Positions 22,773-34,500 of a stretch of DNA of 64,000 nt are shown piece by piece. The position numbers and the translations under genes are program-made. Origin of the DNA: Lactarius indigo (Eukaryota > Basidiomycota > Agaricomycetes > Russulales > Russulaceae); contig JAFKAC010000204.1 in the NCBI GenBank assembly GCA_025766275.1, positions 1 through 64,000 on the forward strand, read 5' to 3'. The stretch's first letter is position 1. Each line of letters starts with the position of its first letter. Below the pieces are notes generated by a model. The model was not told the origin of the DNA, ran no database searches, and saw only the letters and a program-made list of their open reading frames with translations.

Positions 22773-24955
22773 ATGCAGCTCTCTCTCCTCACAGCAATTG
22801 ACTCCCTCGCCCTCTTTGGATTACTTTACCTCCTCCTCGCCTTTCGTGACCACAGAAGACGAAGAGGTCGCCTATATCCCCCTGGACCCCCATCTTGGCC
22901 TATTATTGGCAATCTCCTGGATGTCCCAAAGCTCTCTCCTTGGTTAGCCTACGCGGATATGTCTAAGAAATACGGTAGGACTAATTTCTCCTGATGTGTA
23001 TTCTTTAAACGTATATTTTTACTAGGCGATGTCATATGCATTCAAGTTTTGGGCCAAGTAGTCGTCGTTCTGTGTTCGCCGACGGCCATCAAGGAATTAC
23101 TCGAAAGACGTGGAGAGCTGTACGCGGATCGAATGCCGTTTCCGATCTACGAGATGTGCGTTCACTTAGACTCTTTATCATTCGTCACCTTGCCTTGGGT
23201 ACCGACCGCCCATATTTCTCAGAATGGGCGTCGATTGGATCTTGCCTATTGTGAGAAAGGGAAAGTATTGGCGTGATGGCCGCAAGTTGTTGGATCGCAG
23301 TCTTCGCCCTGGAGAAACAGCCCTTCGCCTAAGTATGATCGAGGAAAAGACGCGCATATTCCTGAGCCAGTTGCTTTCCAAACCGAAGGACTTCCGGGAA
23401 CATGTCGACCAGTTGGTCTCATCGCCCAACTTGCTTAACAAACATGTATTGACTCACTCCCAGACTTCAAGGAAAACTCATCATGCATCTCGCTTACGGG
23501 TATGACTTGAAAGAAAACGACGACATTTTGGTTCCGGCAATGAGGACTAGTGAAATCATGTCGCGGCTCTCCCTACCTGGAGCGGCACTAGTAAATAATT
23601 TCCCGTTTCGTACGGTTTTTTCACCATCTATTATTCTCGAGCATCTTATGGCTATATCCAGTTCAGCGCCTCCCCTCGTGGGTCCCTTTTTTCAAGTATG
23701 AGCCACTGGCAAGTGAATGTAGGGAGTTGGGCCTGAGGATGAAGAATGAGCCCATGGACTTCGTGAAGAACTCCATGGTATGAACTGGTTAACATTCTGG
23801 CAATTTGTCTTTACTGATGGAACGCCAGCGCGACGGCACCGCGGTACCTTCTTTAGCAAGTGAATTCCTCCAAGATGCAGAGCTTCTGAGTGGTCCGGAA
23901 CGCCAATGGGCAGAGGAAGTCATCACAAACACCCTAGGGTCTATGTTCCAAGGTGAATTCATTGCGTGTTTATCCGGAGCCAATGCACACAGTGCTCACC
24001 GCAAGCACCAGCCGGTTCAGACACGGCACGTGTTATCCATATCGCCGTAGCCTGCTTCTTGGCTGACGGGCGACATTCAGACCGTATCCACAATGTCTTC
24101 TCTGTTCCTCGCGCTTGTCCTTTACCCAGAGGTACAGAAACGAGCGCAGGAAGAACTCGACTCTGTGATCTCAAGAGACAGACTGCCAACGTACGATGAC
24201 AAGCCGCGTCTTCCGTACATAGAAGCGATGAGCAAGGAGTTGTTGAGGTGGCATATGGTGGCGCCAATGGGTGCGATTTTGCCCAATTCTCGATTTCTGA
24301 ATTAACCCGCTGAATGTCTCCTCAAGGCGGTCCCCACTCCTCAACCGACGACGACGTCTACAGAGGCTACTTCATTCCGAAAGGTTTGTGAGCGCGTCTT
24401 GGGACCCGAACTCAAAATCTGAATCGCTCCGCCCGCCCGATAGGTTCCATGATCATAGCCGATGCATGGTTTGCTTTTTTACAAAAACTGTCACTTTCGA
24501 GATAATTGTTCTGATGAGTAAAGGCGACCACAGGGCCGTCCTGCACAACCCGGAGCTGTACCCGGACCCAGAGGCATTCAATCCCGGTCGCTTCCTCTAC
24601 GAGGACGGGTCCTTCCGTGACGACCCCGCGATCCAGCTGGCATTTGGCGTCGGCAGGCGTATCTGCCCAGGACGCCACTTTGTCGCCGCGACGCTCTTCG
24701 TCGTAACAGCGTCCGTGTTGTCCGTGTTCGACGTGACGAGGGCTAAGGACAAGAACAGGAACGAGATTCCCATCGCAGTCGCTGGGACCTCGTCGGTCCG
24801 GAGCGAGATTGTGATGTGAGTACAAGTAGTGGCACTATTTGAAACACGGTAGAGCTAATTTTCTGCCTGACAGCCACGTACCCCAGTTTGAGTGCGCTAT
24901 CACTCCGAGAGATAATCTCGCAGAGGACTTGATAAGGGCGAGTGGTTTGGCTTGA
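22773..24955 (+). CDS. Cytochrome P450 copy A' (inverted duplicate of A)
   Basis: Exon plan and sequence closely follow copy A. It starts MQLSLLTAIDSLALFGLLYL with the PYPPGPPSWPII-type hinge, then GVDWILPIVRKGKYWRDGRK, KELLRW, FNPGRF (a PERF-like motif keeping the Arg), and the heme loop FGVGRRICPGRHF. The last exon HVPQFECAITPRDN ends RASGLA at 24955. It shares with A the missing donor after DQL and the extra base before the I-helix exon, so these defects predate the duplication. A TATA box sits 77 bp upstream. May be a pseudogene. Confidence 0.78.
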
Positions 24956-25172
24956 TGACCAGCACCAGTTTGGCACAGTGGGCAGGCTTCCCATTCTTTA
25001 CGCTCTCACTGTCCGGGAGTTTGAATTTTTTTGTAGTACCTGTTGTATGTACCGTTCACCGCCACGTAACTGCCAACATTTATGGCAGAATCCAAGATGA
25101 TCCCACTAGAGCGCCGGCTCCGAGAACGCCGAGCACGTCGCCCATAAGTTACTTCTGATGACGGTGCCTGTG

Positions 25173-25358
25173 GTTGCCTAACCTGGGCCACCTGTTGTTG
25201 CTGTTGTTGGCGATACGCATCCGCCATTGAGTCTACCGCGACGTTTCCATGCGGGTCGAGAGAAATACCGACGCTGTCCGGTGTGGTAGCGCGATATTGT
25301 CCCGGACCTTGGTCGCCGCCGGGGTTGGCACTGCCGGCGCCAACGCGTGGCGACCCCA
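25173..25358 (-). pseudogene. Fragment of the F-BAR/SH3 gene linker
   Basis: Minus-strand sequence matches gene positions about 1360-1541 (ANPGGDQGPGQYRATTP, DPHGNVAVDSMADAYRQQQ). It has a 6-nt in-frame insertion and an N-to-D change. It joins directly to the outer end of the right arm at VRQP. It is the mirror of the F-BAR gene to the left of the left arm, with gene bases about 1542-2949 missing. Confidence 0.9.
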
Positions 25359-25481
25359 AATATGAGAGCTCCCATACGTAAGGCGGCTACGGGTTCGCTC
25401 ATAAATTCTGTTCATATTTCTTGTGTCTAGCCCCCCTTAAACTTAAATTGATTCGTTCTTGTCAGGTTGTCCAGTTCGAAA

Positions 25482-25680
25482 ATGCCGATCTCTCTCGTCA
25501 CATCGATCGACTGCCTCGCCCTCATTGCATTTCTCTATACCCTCTTCGCCTTTCGTGACCACAGAAGGGTAGGGTGCTTCCCGTATCCTCCGGGGCCTCC
25601 GTCTTGGCCCGTCATCGGCAATTTCTTGGATGTCCCAAAGCTCTCCTTGGGTAGCCCACGCGAATATGTCTAAGAAATAC
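25482..25680 (+). pseudogene. P450 copy C', first-exon fragment
   Basis: Reads MPISLVTSIDCLALIAFLYT, a damaged basic stretch, then CFPYPPGPPSWPVIGNFLDV. It matches exon 1 of P450-C in inverted orientation. A base change breaks the frame after PKLS, and the homology stops at 25680, just after KKY. Confidence 0.85.
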
Positions 25681-27281
25681 CAAGAGTTGGAGGGCAGTGG
25701 TGTGCCTACTGTACTTCGGCGTCTTTGTTTTCTTGTCCTTCTCACCCTGTTCCATATCAGTGGCTTCCGACCACAGTGGATTGTGTCCCTGAGCGTCTGG
25801 AGATGCGGTGGCGTGTGCATCTGAACAGAATAATGGTTCCCCCAGGGGTGGCGGAAGTCCAGGACGAGCTGGCCCAGCGGTTTGCCCATTTGAAGGCGAG
25901 TTTCCTCGCGCGCTCTTTCTGGAAGGCTGCAAATTGGGTGCAATTGAGGTTCTCACGTGGGTCCGTCTTGCATGCCTCGGCCGCCATTGTCTGTGCCATC
26001 TGTTGCCCTTCTGATTCAGGGTCTACCGGGGTCCAGATCAGTTGTAATATGTACGTTCCCATGCCGAAGCGCTAGTGTGGTCAGGGACTGATGGAACGTA
26101 AATGCGTGAGTCTGCACAGATTTGGAGTGAGGGTTTTTAATTGCCTGCAGCGCCGAAGAAGTGTTTGAACAGATGTAAAAATAACACTGTATAGTAAGTT
26201 ACATGGCCAGGGCTTCTGCCGTCTTCGCAAGCCCAAAGGCATCCATGTCGAACTGCGGTATCCCCGTGCCCAACGTGCAGTTTAGCCCCGTGAGGGCACT
26301 CCAACCATACTGAGAAGGTGGCTGCTGCCGCACCTACTTCGAGTTCTTTGTCTTGAACATGGATGATTCGGATACTCATCCCTTCCACGCTACAGGTGAG
26401 GTCGCATATCCGAGCTTTTCTCGTAATAAGGTGGCGTTGTGCCGCCCAGTTGGGAATCAGCCCGGGTACCATTCTGGGCAATAAACCCACACCCGAATCT
26501 TCCCTGCCAGATGCGCAGCGGTGACTGTACGATCCTAACTCACTTGACGGTCTCTCTGGTCAATCACCAGACAAACTAGAGTCACGAACAATGGAAGAAT
26601 CCTCTATCGACGATACTGGAGAAGGGAGAGAAAGAGAAGCTCTACTTGATCAAAAAGAAGAAAAGAAGTTCTAAATGGGATAAATGCATAGCGTTTGTAA
26701 CTTGCTGTAATACGGGCAATAACCTCCGAATATTCACCAGAGACATTCTCTTCTCAAGTCCGAATGAAGATAACGCCTCTAGACATATCTACAGGGACGG
26801 ATGCCAGTGGGGAGCCTGGCGACGTGGCCAAGTGTTACTTAGCAGTGTATGGCCCCGTGATAGAACGTGGAGATAACGAGGAGCAGGGCGAGTGACCGAT
26901 CACCTCCGAATCAGATTCGGATTACTTCCGTACAACTACGATTAGTGGTACTATATGGTATTAGCCACAGTACTCGGCGACTACAGAGCCAATACCAGCT
27001 GGATTACAAGTGTTTTAGAAAATCGACTGTGCATCTGCCACTACTAGCCGTAACCACCGAGATACCGAAGTACGAACTTCAAGCTCACGACGAGCGGAGA
27101 CAGACGACTCCACAGGCGCGTTCAAAGATGGGCAGAGCTATCAATTGCTTTGCTAATGAGAGAATTCGACCCGGACCCGCGGGTTCGACTTATTGTCTCC
27201 GAGTCCCCTTCATAGCTTTATAGCCTGCCCACCCCTCCCGTTGCAGGGCCTCTAGAAGGCCACTGACACCTACCAACAATC
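25681..27281. other. Unassigned region between P450 fragments
   Basis: Minus-strand frames at 25757-26062 and 26137-26490 look protein-like in composition (for example MGTYILQLIWTPVDPESE and SIRIIHVQDKELEVGAAAA) but match nothing I recognise. They could be exons of one minus-strand gene. Confidence 0.3.
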
Positions 27282-28073
27282 ATGCAATCATTTTCATGGA
27301 TCCCCATTGTTGACTGTCTCGCTGCCTCACTCTTTCTTTATCTCTTCATCACCCTCCGCGACCACAGAAGGCGAAGAGGGCTCCCTTATCCACCTGGCCC
27401 GCGCCCCTTACCGGCCATAGGCAATATCCTCGATGTTCCAAAGCGATCTGCCTGGGTTGCGTACGGAGCCATGGCCAAGAAATATGGTAAGCAAACATTC
27501 TCGTGACACTGATACACTGATAGCATCCCGTGTCATCAGGCGACGTTGTATGCCTCCAGGTCTTTGGTCATGTAGTTGTGGTTTTGTCCTCGCTATCCGC
27601 TATCAAAGAACTCCTAGAGAAGCGAGGGGAAAAGTACGCAGATCGGCCCACGTTGCCAATCATAAAAATGTATGATATACCTGGTCTTTGTCCGTCATCT
27701 ATTTTGTATCACTGACACCTCCAAATCTAGAATGGAGGTGGATTGGATTCTCTCCATTACCAGAATGGGCGAGTATTGGCGCGAGAGCAGAAAATTACTA
27801 GATCGTAGCCTTGGTGCTAGCGCCATAGCGCCGTATCGGCGCATGATGGAGGACAACACGCGCGTGTTCCTTGGTCAACTCCTTGAAGCTCCAGAAGACT
27901 TCTCCAGCCATATTGGACTGTCAGTGTGACGTATTCGTTTCGTGTATACAATGGCCAACCTTTGGGCAGTCTTCAAGGGAGGCTTGTCATGTCCCTCACG
28001 TATGGGTATGACCTAAAGGATAATGACGATCACATGATCGTCGCCCCCGTTCAGGCCACCCACTTGCTCTCAC
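27282..28073 (+). pseudogene. Cytochrome P450 copy F, truncated by the hAT element
   Basis: Four exons are readable. MQSFSWIPIVDCLAASLFLY with PYPPGPRPLPAIGN is followed by GDVVCLQVFGHVVVVLSS. MEVDWILSITRMGEYWRESR runs to FSSHIGLSV. LQGRLVMSLTYGYDLKDNDD comes last. The intron between GLSV and LQGR has a good donor (GTGACG), the site lost in copies A, A', B and C. Coding stops at 28073, where the hAT terminal repeat begins, and no continuation was found after 42056. Confidence 0.85.
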
Positions 28074-28320
28074 TAGTGTTGCCGTGGCTCGGCTCAAATC
28101 GGCTGAGCCAGCCAAGCTGAGCTGTTTTGAGCCGAGCCAAGCTGACACATCGGCTCAGGACCAAAATTGGCTCAGCTTGGCTCGCGAGCTGGCTGAGCTG
28201 GGCTGAGCCAGGCTCGATTAGGAATGACCAGATTAGGCAGGGCTCGCCCGGCTCGTGAGTACGCGTGAGCAGGCGAGAATGGATTCTGCCTGGCTGAGCC
28301 AGGAACGAGCTGGCCAAAAA
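28074..28320 (+). repeat. hAT left terminal and subterminal repeats
   Basis: A terminal repeat followed by many copies of GGCTGAGC, GCTCAGC and AGCCAAGC in both orientations. These are typical of transposase binding sites in hAT ends. Confidence 0.7.
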
Positions 28321-28519
28321 CGGAATATATTTGCTCAACGTGCGTTTCCAGTGTCTGCTGGGGCTCTCAGAAGAAAAGTGGGTAAGTCCTCTTTTTTGGC
28401 GTCTCCTCAGACGACCTTGCGCAAACTCTGACAAAAATAAAATAAAACATTTGTATTGCTGTAGACTACATAGTATAGAGAATACATTTTTTTTTTCTAT
28501 CTACTGCCCGGGTGCGGCT

Positions 28520-29142
28520 GAGTCGAAGGCATCGCCATCGTCGCCGCGGTGGCGGTGGTGGTCGCGGTGGTGGTCGCGGTCGCCGCGGTGGTGGTCGTAG
28601 TGGTTGCCGCGGTGGTGGTGGTGGTCGCGGTGGTGGTCGCGGTCGCCGCGGTGGTGGTGGTGGTCGCGGTTGTCGTCGCGGTTGTCGCGATGGTCATCGC
28701 GGTTGCCGCGGTGGTGGTGGTGGTCGCGGTGGTGGTTGTGGTCGCAGTTGCGGTCGCGGTCGCTGCGGTGGTGGTTGTGGTTGTGGTTGTGGTCGCTGCG
28801 GTCATGGTCGCGGTCGCCGTGGTGGTCGCTGTGGTGGTTGTGGTCGCCGTGGTGGTTGTGGTCGCCGTGGTGGTCGCGGTTGCCGCGGTGGTGGTCGTGG
28901 TGGTCGTGGTTGTGGTTGCAGTTGCGGTTGCGGTCGTGGTCGTGGTCGTGGCCGTGGTCGTGGTTGCGATCATGGTCGTGATCGTGGTCGCGGTCGCCGT
29001 GGTGGTCGCTGTGGTGGTCGTGGTCGCCGTGGTGGTCGCGGTTGCCGCTGTGGTGGTCGTGGTGGTCGTGGTCGTGGTTGCGGTTGCGGTCATGGTCGTG
29101 GTCGTAGTCGTGGTCGTGGTCGTAGTCGTGGTCGTGGTCGTA

Positions 29143-29177
<35 letters not shown>

Positions 29178-29190
29178 GGTCGTCGCACCC
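28520..29190. repeat. GGTCGN/GGTGGT hexamer satellite tract
   Basis: About 670 bp of imperfect trinucleotide/hexanucleotide repeats (GGTCGC, GGTCGT, GGTGGT) inside the hAT 5' region. Every frame is open on both strands, so the long ORFs here are composition artefacts. Confidence 0.85.
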
Positions 29191-29587
29191 CAGGGCTGGC
29201 GCCATCGCTGTGGCTGCCTTGGGGGCTTGGGGGTTCGGGGCGTGGCTATCGCAGGGCAGGTCCTGCCGCTGCCTTGTTACCTGCGAGGGCGCGTGTGGGC
29301 GAGTCAGTGAGCCAGGCAAAAAAAAAAGAGCACTTACTTTGTGGCCAAGAGAGAGGGTGGGTCGTAAACCTGTGCCAGTGGTGCTCGCGAGCACAAACAC
29401 GAGTTGCGCAATGCAAGGGCAAGGAATTTTCGCAGCCACCGCATGTACGACGTGCATTCCCACACTCTCGTCTCGGCTCCTGCTGTCTGCTACAGTCTCA
29501 TCTCTCCTCATCTCTGCCTGATCTCAGCTGATCTACTTCAGCTTGCTTCTTTTATTTTTTTTTGTACTACTCTTGGCTACGTCTACT

Positions 29588-31449
29588 ATGGCTGGATCTA
29601 GGAAGAGGGCCCTTCAACACCCAAGAGGACTCCAAAAAGGCCAAAGACCAAGAAGAGCCAGGTCAAACAGCGGGAGCTTCCTGGTGGTGCTTTGGAGATG
29701 TCTTTTCAGCTTGATGGTATGTGCTCATTGTTTTGATGGTATCCATACACTCATATTGTGTTAGTCTCATCCACAGCTGCTCAGACATCAGTTTCCAGTG
29801 CCAGACATGTGCACTTTAATCTAGGCTCTTCTGCAGCTTCAGGTGGCCCTCCTGGACCCTCACAGCAGGGAGAGGACCCTTTGCAGGTTCTTCACCTGCT
29901 CAGGCTGCCAATCAAGTGAGTATCTATTTTATTAATTTTATAATCATTTTTTAACAAATTTAATACAGGGAGGCCTTAGCTCACCCCAACCTGAGAACTT
30001 TGACCTTGGAAATGGGTCAGATGGCTCTCAGGAGGGTGGTGCTAATTTCAATAGCCCTCAGGAAGGCAACTCTGACCCTCCAACTCCAACTCGCCGCCCA
30101 AGGAGGGCTCAAAAAGCTGGTTCAAGGCTGGGCTCAGGTGATGACACCTTGAGGTTTTTTCAGGCTCTTGATGGGAAGAAACAGTGCAAGTTTTGCTTGT
30201 GAGTTTTTTATTCTTATTTTTATTTTTATTTCTAAAAATTATTTTTGTAGGATACTTCATCAAGAGGATGCGTCCATCAAAGTACACTCATATCGCTCCA
30301 CTACTGCAACAGGTCCTCTGCGGTCCCATCTGCTCAATCACCATGCAGATGAGTGGGTTACAGAGTGCCAAAGACTCAAAATTGAGCTGAGAGGTAAAGA
30401 GGGAGAAGAAGCTGTTGCAAGAGTTACTGGAGTTCCTGTAGAGCATCAAGCTAGGCGCCGCACTCCCTTCACTCAAGACAACTTTTTAGAATGGCCTTGT
30501 GCAATTTATTGTTGCCACAGATCAGGTTTTTATTTAATTTAATTTTTTTTCCCTATTTAATGTTTTTTTTTTTTTTTTAGCCTATGATGATTGTGGAGAG
30601 ACCAGAGTTCCGCCACCTGTGTCTCCTACTCCGCCCTGAGCTGAGTGATGCAGACATCCCTCACAGGACCACTATGCAGAAGCGCATTGTGGAGAACTGT
30701 ACAGAGGCACTCCACAATTTGTCTCAGCATATTCAGGTAATATTTTATTATTATATCTTAGTGCTTGAGGGCTAACTTCTATTTAGACAAGCTGCCTTGG
30801 GAGGGTCTCTTTTACCACAGACATGTGGACAGACCCTGACCTCAAGCCATACATGGCTGTTACTGCTCACTGGCTGGAGCAGATCCAGACTCAAGATGGC
30901 CAGCAAAAGCTAACCCTTAGAGCTGACCTTATTGGATTTGTCTATTTTCCTGGGTCCCACACTGGAGAGAGGTTAGCTGAGGTCTTTCATTTTATCATTA
31001 CTAGGATGGGGCTTGAAAGAAAGGTAATGTCTACTTCATTTTATATATAAATTTCGACTAATTAATTTTTTTTTAAATAAAGATTGGTTGGATAACAACA
31101 GATAATGCATCCAACAACAGCTCTATGATGGAGGCACTAGAAACTCAGTTAAAGAAGCAATATCCTAATACTGGGTTTTCTGCAGAGCAGCGCCACATCA
31201 GGTAAGTGTCAAACTATTTAATATTTTTTTGCTAACACTTTTTAGATGCTTTGCCCATATTGTAAATCTTGCATGCAAGGCAATGCTTGAGGAAGCAGTT
31301 GAACTTGGTTTTGACCAAGTTAAAAGGCTTCAGCAAATTATTGTTTATGTGAGCCTTTCCTTTTTTTTTTTTTTTTTTTCTTCTTTTTCCCTTCTTTTTT
31401 TCGAGTTTTTTTTTTTTTTTTCTTTTTCTTTTTTTTTTCTTTTTTTTTT

Positions 31450-31501
<52 letters not shown>

Positions 31502-31538
31502 CTTTTTTTTTCTTTTTTTTTTTTTTTTTTTTTTTTTC

Positions 31539-31569
<31 letters not shown>

Positions 31570-34500
31570 CTTTTTTTTTTCTTTTTCTTTTCTTTTTCTT
31601 TTTCTTTTTCTTTTTCTTTTTCTTTTTGTTTCTTTTTCCGAGTTTTTTCTTTTTTTTTTTTTCTAATTTATTTATAATAGATCCGCAACTCATCACGAAG
31701 GCGTGATATATTTTCTACAATTGCAAAGGAGTCAAATGTGCCTCCTTTGCAATTAATTCTTGATGTGGAGACCAGGTGGTCCTCTGCCTATTTAATGATC
31801 AAGAGGGCATTTATTTTGAGAGAGGTATTTTTTAAGCCATTTAATAAATTCTAATGCTAACTTTTAGTTAGGCAATTGATAGGTTTACTCAGGAGGGAGG
31901 GCCAGACCCATTAAATGAGGAAGATTGGAGGGTCCTTGGGGGACTTCAGAGAATTCTTCAGGTGTGCAGACATTTTCTCTCTCTGATTGTCTATTAATTT
32001 ATTTATTAGATCCCCTTCTGGTATCAGCAATCACTTTCTTATGAGAAGACGCCAACACTTTGTGGCACAGTTGCTGCATTTGAGGGCTTTTTAAAAACCC
32101 TGAATGACTTGGCAAATACCTTGGAGACTGAGAGACAGGACATTGGTCTTATTATTGGAAAAGCTTCAGAGAAGATAGTTCCATATTCTATGCAGGCCCT
32201 TGACCTTCCAGTATATCAGCTTTCAATGGGTGAGTGGCTGTCTTAATATTCTGCATAATTTCTCATCTCATGTGAACAGTTCTTAACCCTTTGACAAAGC
32301 TTGAATGGTTCAAGCAACACTACCAATCAAATGTTTCTGAAGCAGTAAAGCGCCACCTCCTTGATGCAGTGAGTGCTTTTAATTTTATCATGCTACTCTA
32401 AAACTAAAATTCTAAGTAGCTCAGACCATTGTACACACCATCTAGAGCCCCTACTAGATCAACTGTACCCCCTCCACCCACTGAACCATTTGGTGGCATG
32501 CAGGCCACTTTGGCAAACCTTGGTATTGGCCCAATGCCTGTCTACAGACCACAGGCAAATACCTTAGAAGGTGAAGTTGATGACTATCTAGCAGCCCCAG
32601 TCAAATATGCCAATATTCTTGAGTTCTGGCAGGTGTGTAGTGTTACGCTCCACGGCGTTAGTCCGACTTGGACTCGTGATAGGCGTAATCGACTTAGCGG
32701 GGACTAGGCGAATGGGGACTTCGTATCAACCCAACGCAAGCTGAACAAGGGCACGCTTGGCACACTTTGCAGCAAAGATGAAGAAGTACTATCCCTTGGC
32801 GGATAGTAGTGGAAGTACTCTTAGCTCGAGGCTAAGGCAAACAGGAGGTGAGTCAAGTGGTGGATTGAAGAAGACCAAGATGGGGTTCTTGGTTTTCTAA
32901 AGTGACTACTTATACAGATACATGTGGGCTTTAAAGCGCTGCTGGAACAATAAGAAACCAGTAGCGTAACTAGCTCGAACCCTAGTACAGCTATCCTAGG
33001 AATGAGTCATACACGAGCCACAATCACATGTGTACTACTTATGCTGACTGATACGATGTAAGTGTCCATGACTAATACTGAGTCGGTCCGTAGTCATAAC
33101 CGGTTGTGATCATAACATTACCCCCTTTTCAGATGCGAGGCCCACCTCGCATGAAAGCCGACAACGGCCAGTCCTTCTGCACCTCTTCGATTCGCCAAAA
33201 GGTGTTAGCCCTCCAACCTATAGATGGAGTCCAACTTATCCTGCGTAACATTCGCCAATTGGAGCCTGATCTCCCTCATGCGCGTTAACAACCAGTCCTC
33301 ATGAAACGCGGCTGCCCGATAGTGGTGAATCTCGGCGGAGGGATTCATCCCCTATCTTTTCAAGGGCGTGGTCGGTGGTGTTCCCTTCTTTGATCATGAT
33401 GAGGTCTTCATGGGCGATGAAGGCTCGGTCATTGTGGGGGCGATGTGGCTTGGCGTACAGAGGTTGGCCATAGACGTATGGCGAGCCACTCACCAACCCT
33501 AGCACGAATGGGTTGCTGCACATGACCACTGCACATGGTCAGTGTTCACAACTCTCCTCCGGGGAGTGTGACCTTGAAGGGAATTGAATTGGGTCCCCTA
33601 TTGCGCCGGAACCCTTCTGGCGCCATAAGGGAGGCGGGATCGTCTTCGGGAGATCTGGGCTCGTGGGGCGCCACTCAGAAGACTCGGATGTCTCCCCTGT
33701 ACATGGGGTCTCCGTTGGTGTAGACGATATAAGGGGTGGCATTGGGATCGTCAGTGTGGCTTGTGTTCTGAGGAAAGAGTGTCTCGCCGGGTATTGATGC
33801 TATCGTCATAGATAGCGTTATTGTCCTCCAATATTTCTGCCTCGCCTTCCTCCTTCTTCGCATCTCCCAGGTGTAACTGTTCGTCCTGCCACTTGCGTGC
33901 TGTCTCCTTCCACTGCATCTCCCATGCTCGGAGCGATTGCGCGCTCGTCACGCTTGGGAGAGCCGCTCGAAGGGCGGTGAGTTCTTCAGCGGTGATGGGG
34001 GTGGTGTTGAATTGCTGACCGGTATCGGGGTCGATGAGTTGTAAGTGGGGGTGGTGTTGTCGGTGAGGACCCCTCTGGTAGGTAAGGGGAAGCGTCTCTG
34101 GACAGTCCCACTCTTGCTGGGTGATAAGCCCCTCTTCGTTGGGGACATCTTCAGGAGCTCTGAAGGTGTGTAGCGCATTACGGGCCACTGCACCCCTGGC
34201 AAGGTGTTCGACGAGCGTGGGGTTCGGTGTGAGGCATTGGTAGTTGGGGTAGTCATGAGAGGATGGAGGTCAGGAGTGGGGAATGGAGACTTAGCACACA
34301 TCGTGGCCCTTATATGCACTTCTTGGTCGGGGTTCGAAGTTTTGAAGTCCCGAATGGCTTGGTCAGCAAAGACGTCATCCTTATCGACCCACTGATTGTC
34401 CGAGTCTGGTAGCCCTTCCATTTGACAAGGTACTGGAGCCGACGTCTTCTGCGAATTGCTGAGAGTCTAGAATCTTCTCGACCTCATATTCTTCTTCGTT

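Larger units (their letters stand above)
20985..25170 (-). repeat. Right arm of the inverted duplication
   Basis: Reverse complement of about 2950-8585 without the 5458-6720 block. It holds the 3' half of P450-B (B'), its flank (22020-22450), and the whole of P450-A with promoter and 3' flank (A'). Confidence 0.85.

Noticed and set aside
25612..26062. Overlapping ORFs on both strands after P450-C' as a named gene
   Set aside because: Protein-like composition on the minus strand, but no family recognised, so no function was assigned.
28066..28073. Target duplication for the hAT element
   Set aside because: GCTCTCAC on the left does not match CCGCAGAC on the right.
28497..29531. Long ORFs (over 300 codons) on both strands rich in Arg/Gly or His/Asp
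   Set aside because: They lie wholly in the GGTCGN repeat tract; all frames are open and the products are simple repeats.
31229..31696. Poly-Phe / poly-Lys ORFs of about 150 codons
   Set aside because: They are the poly-T tract within a transposase intron read in two directions.
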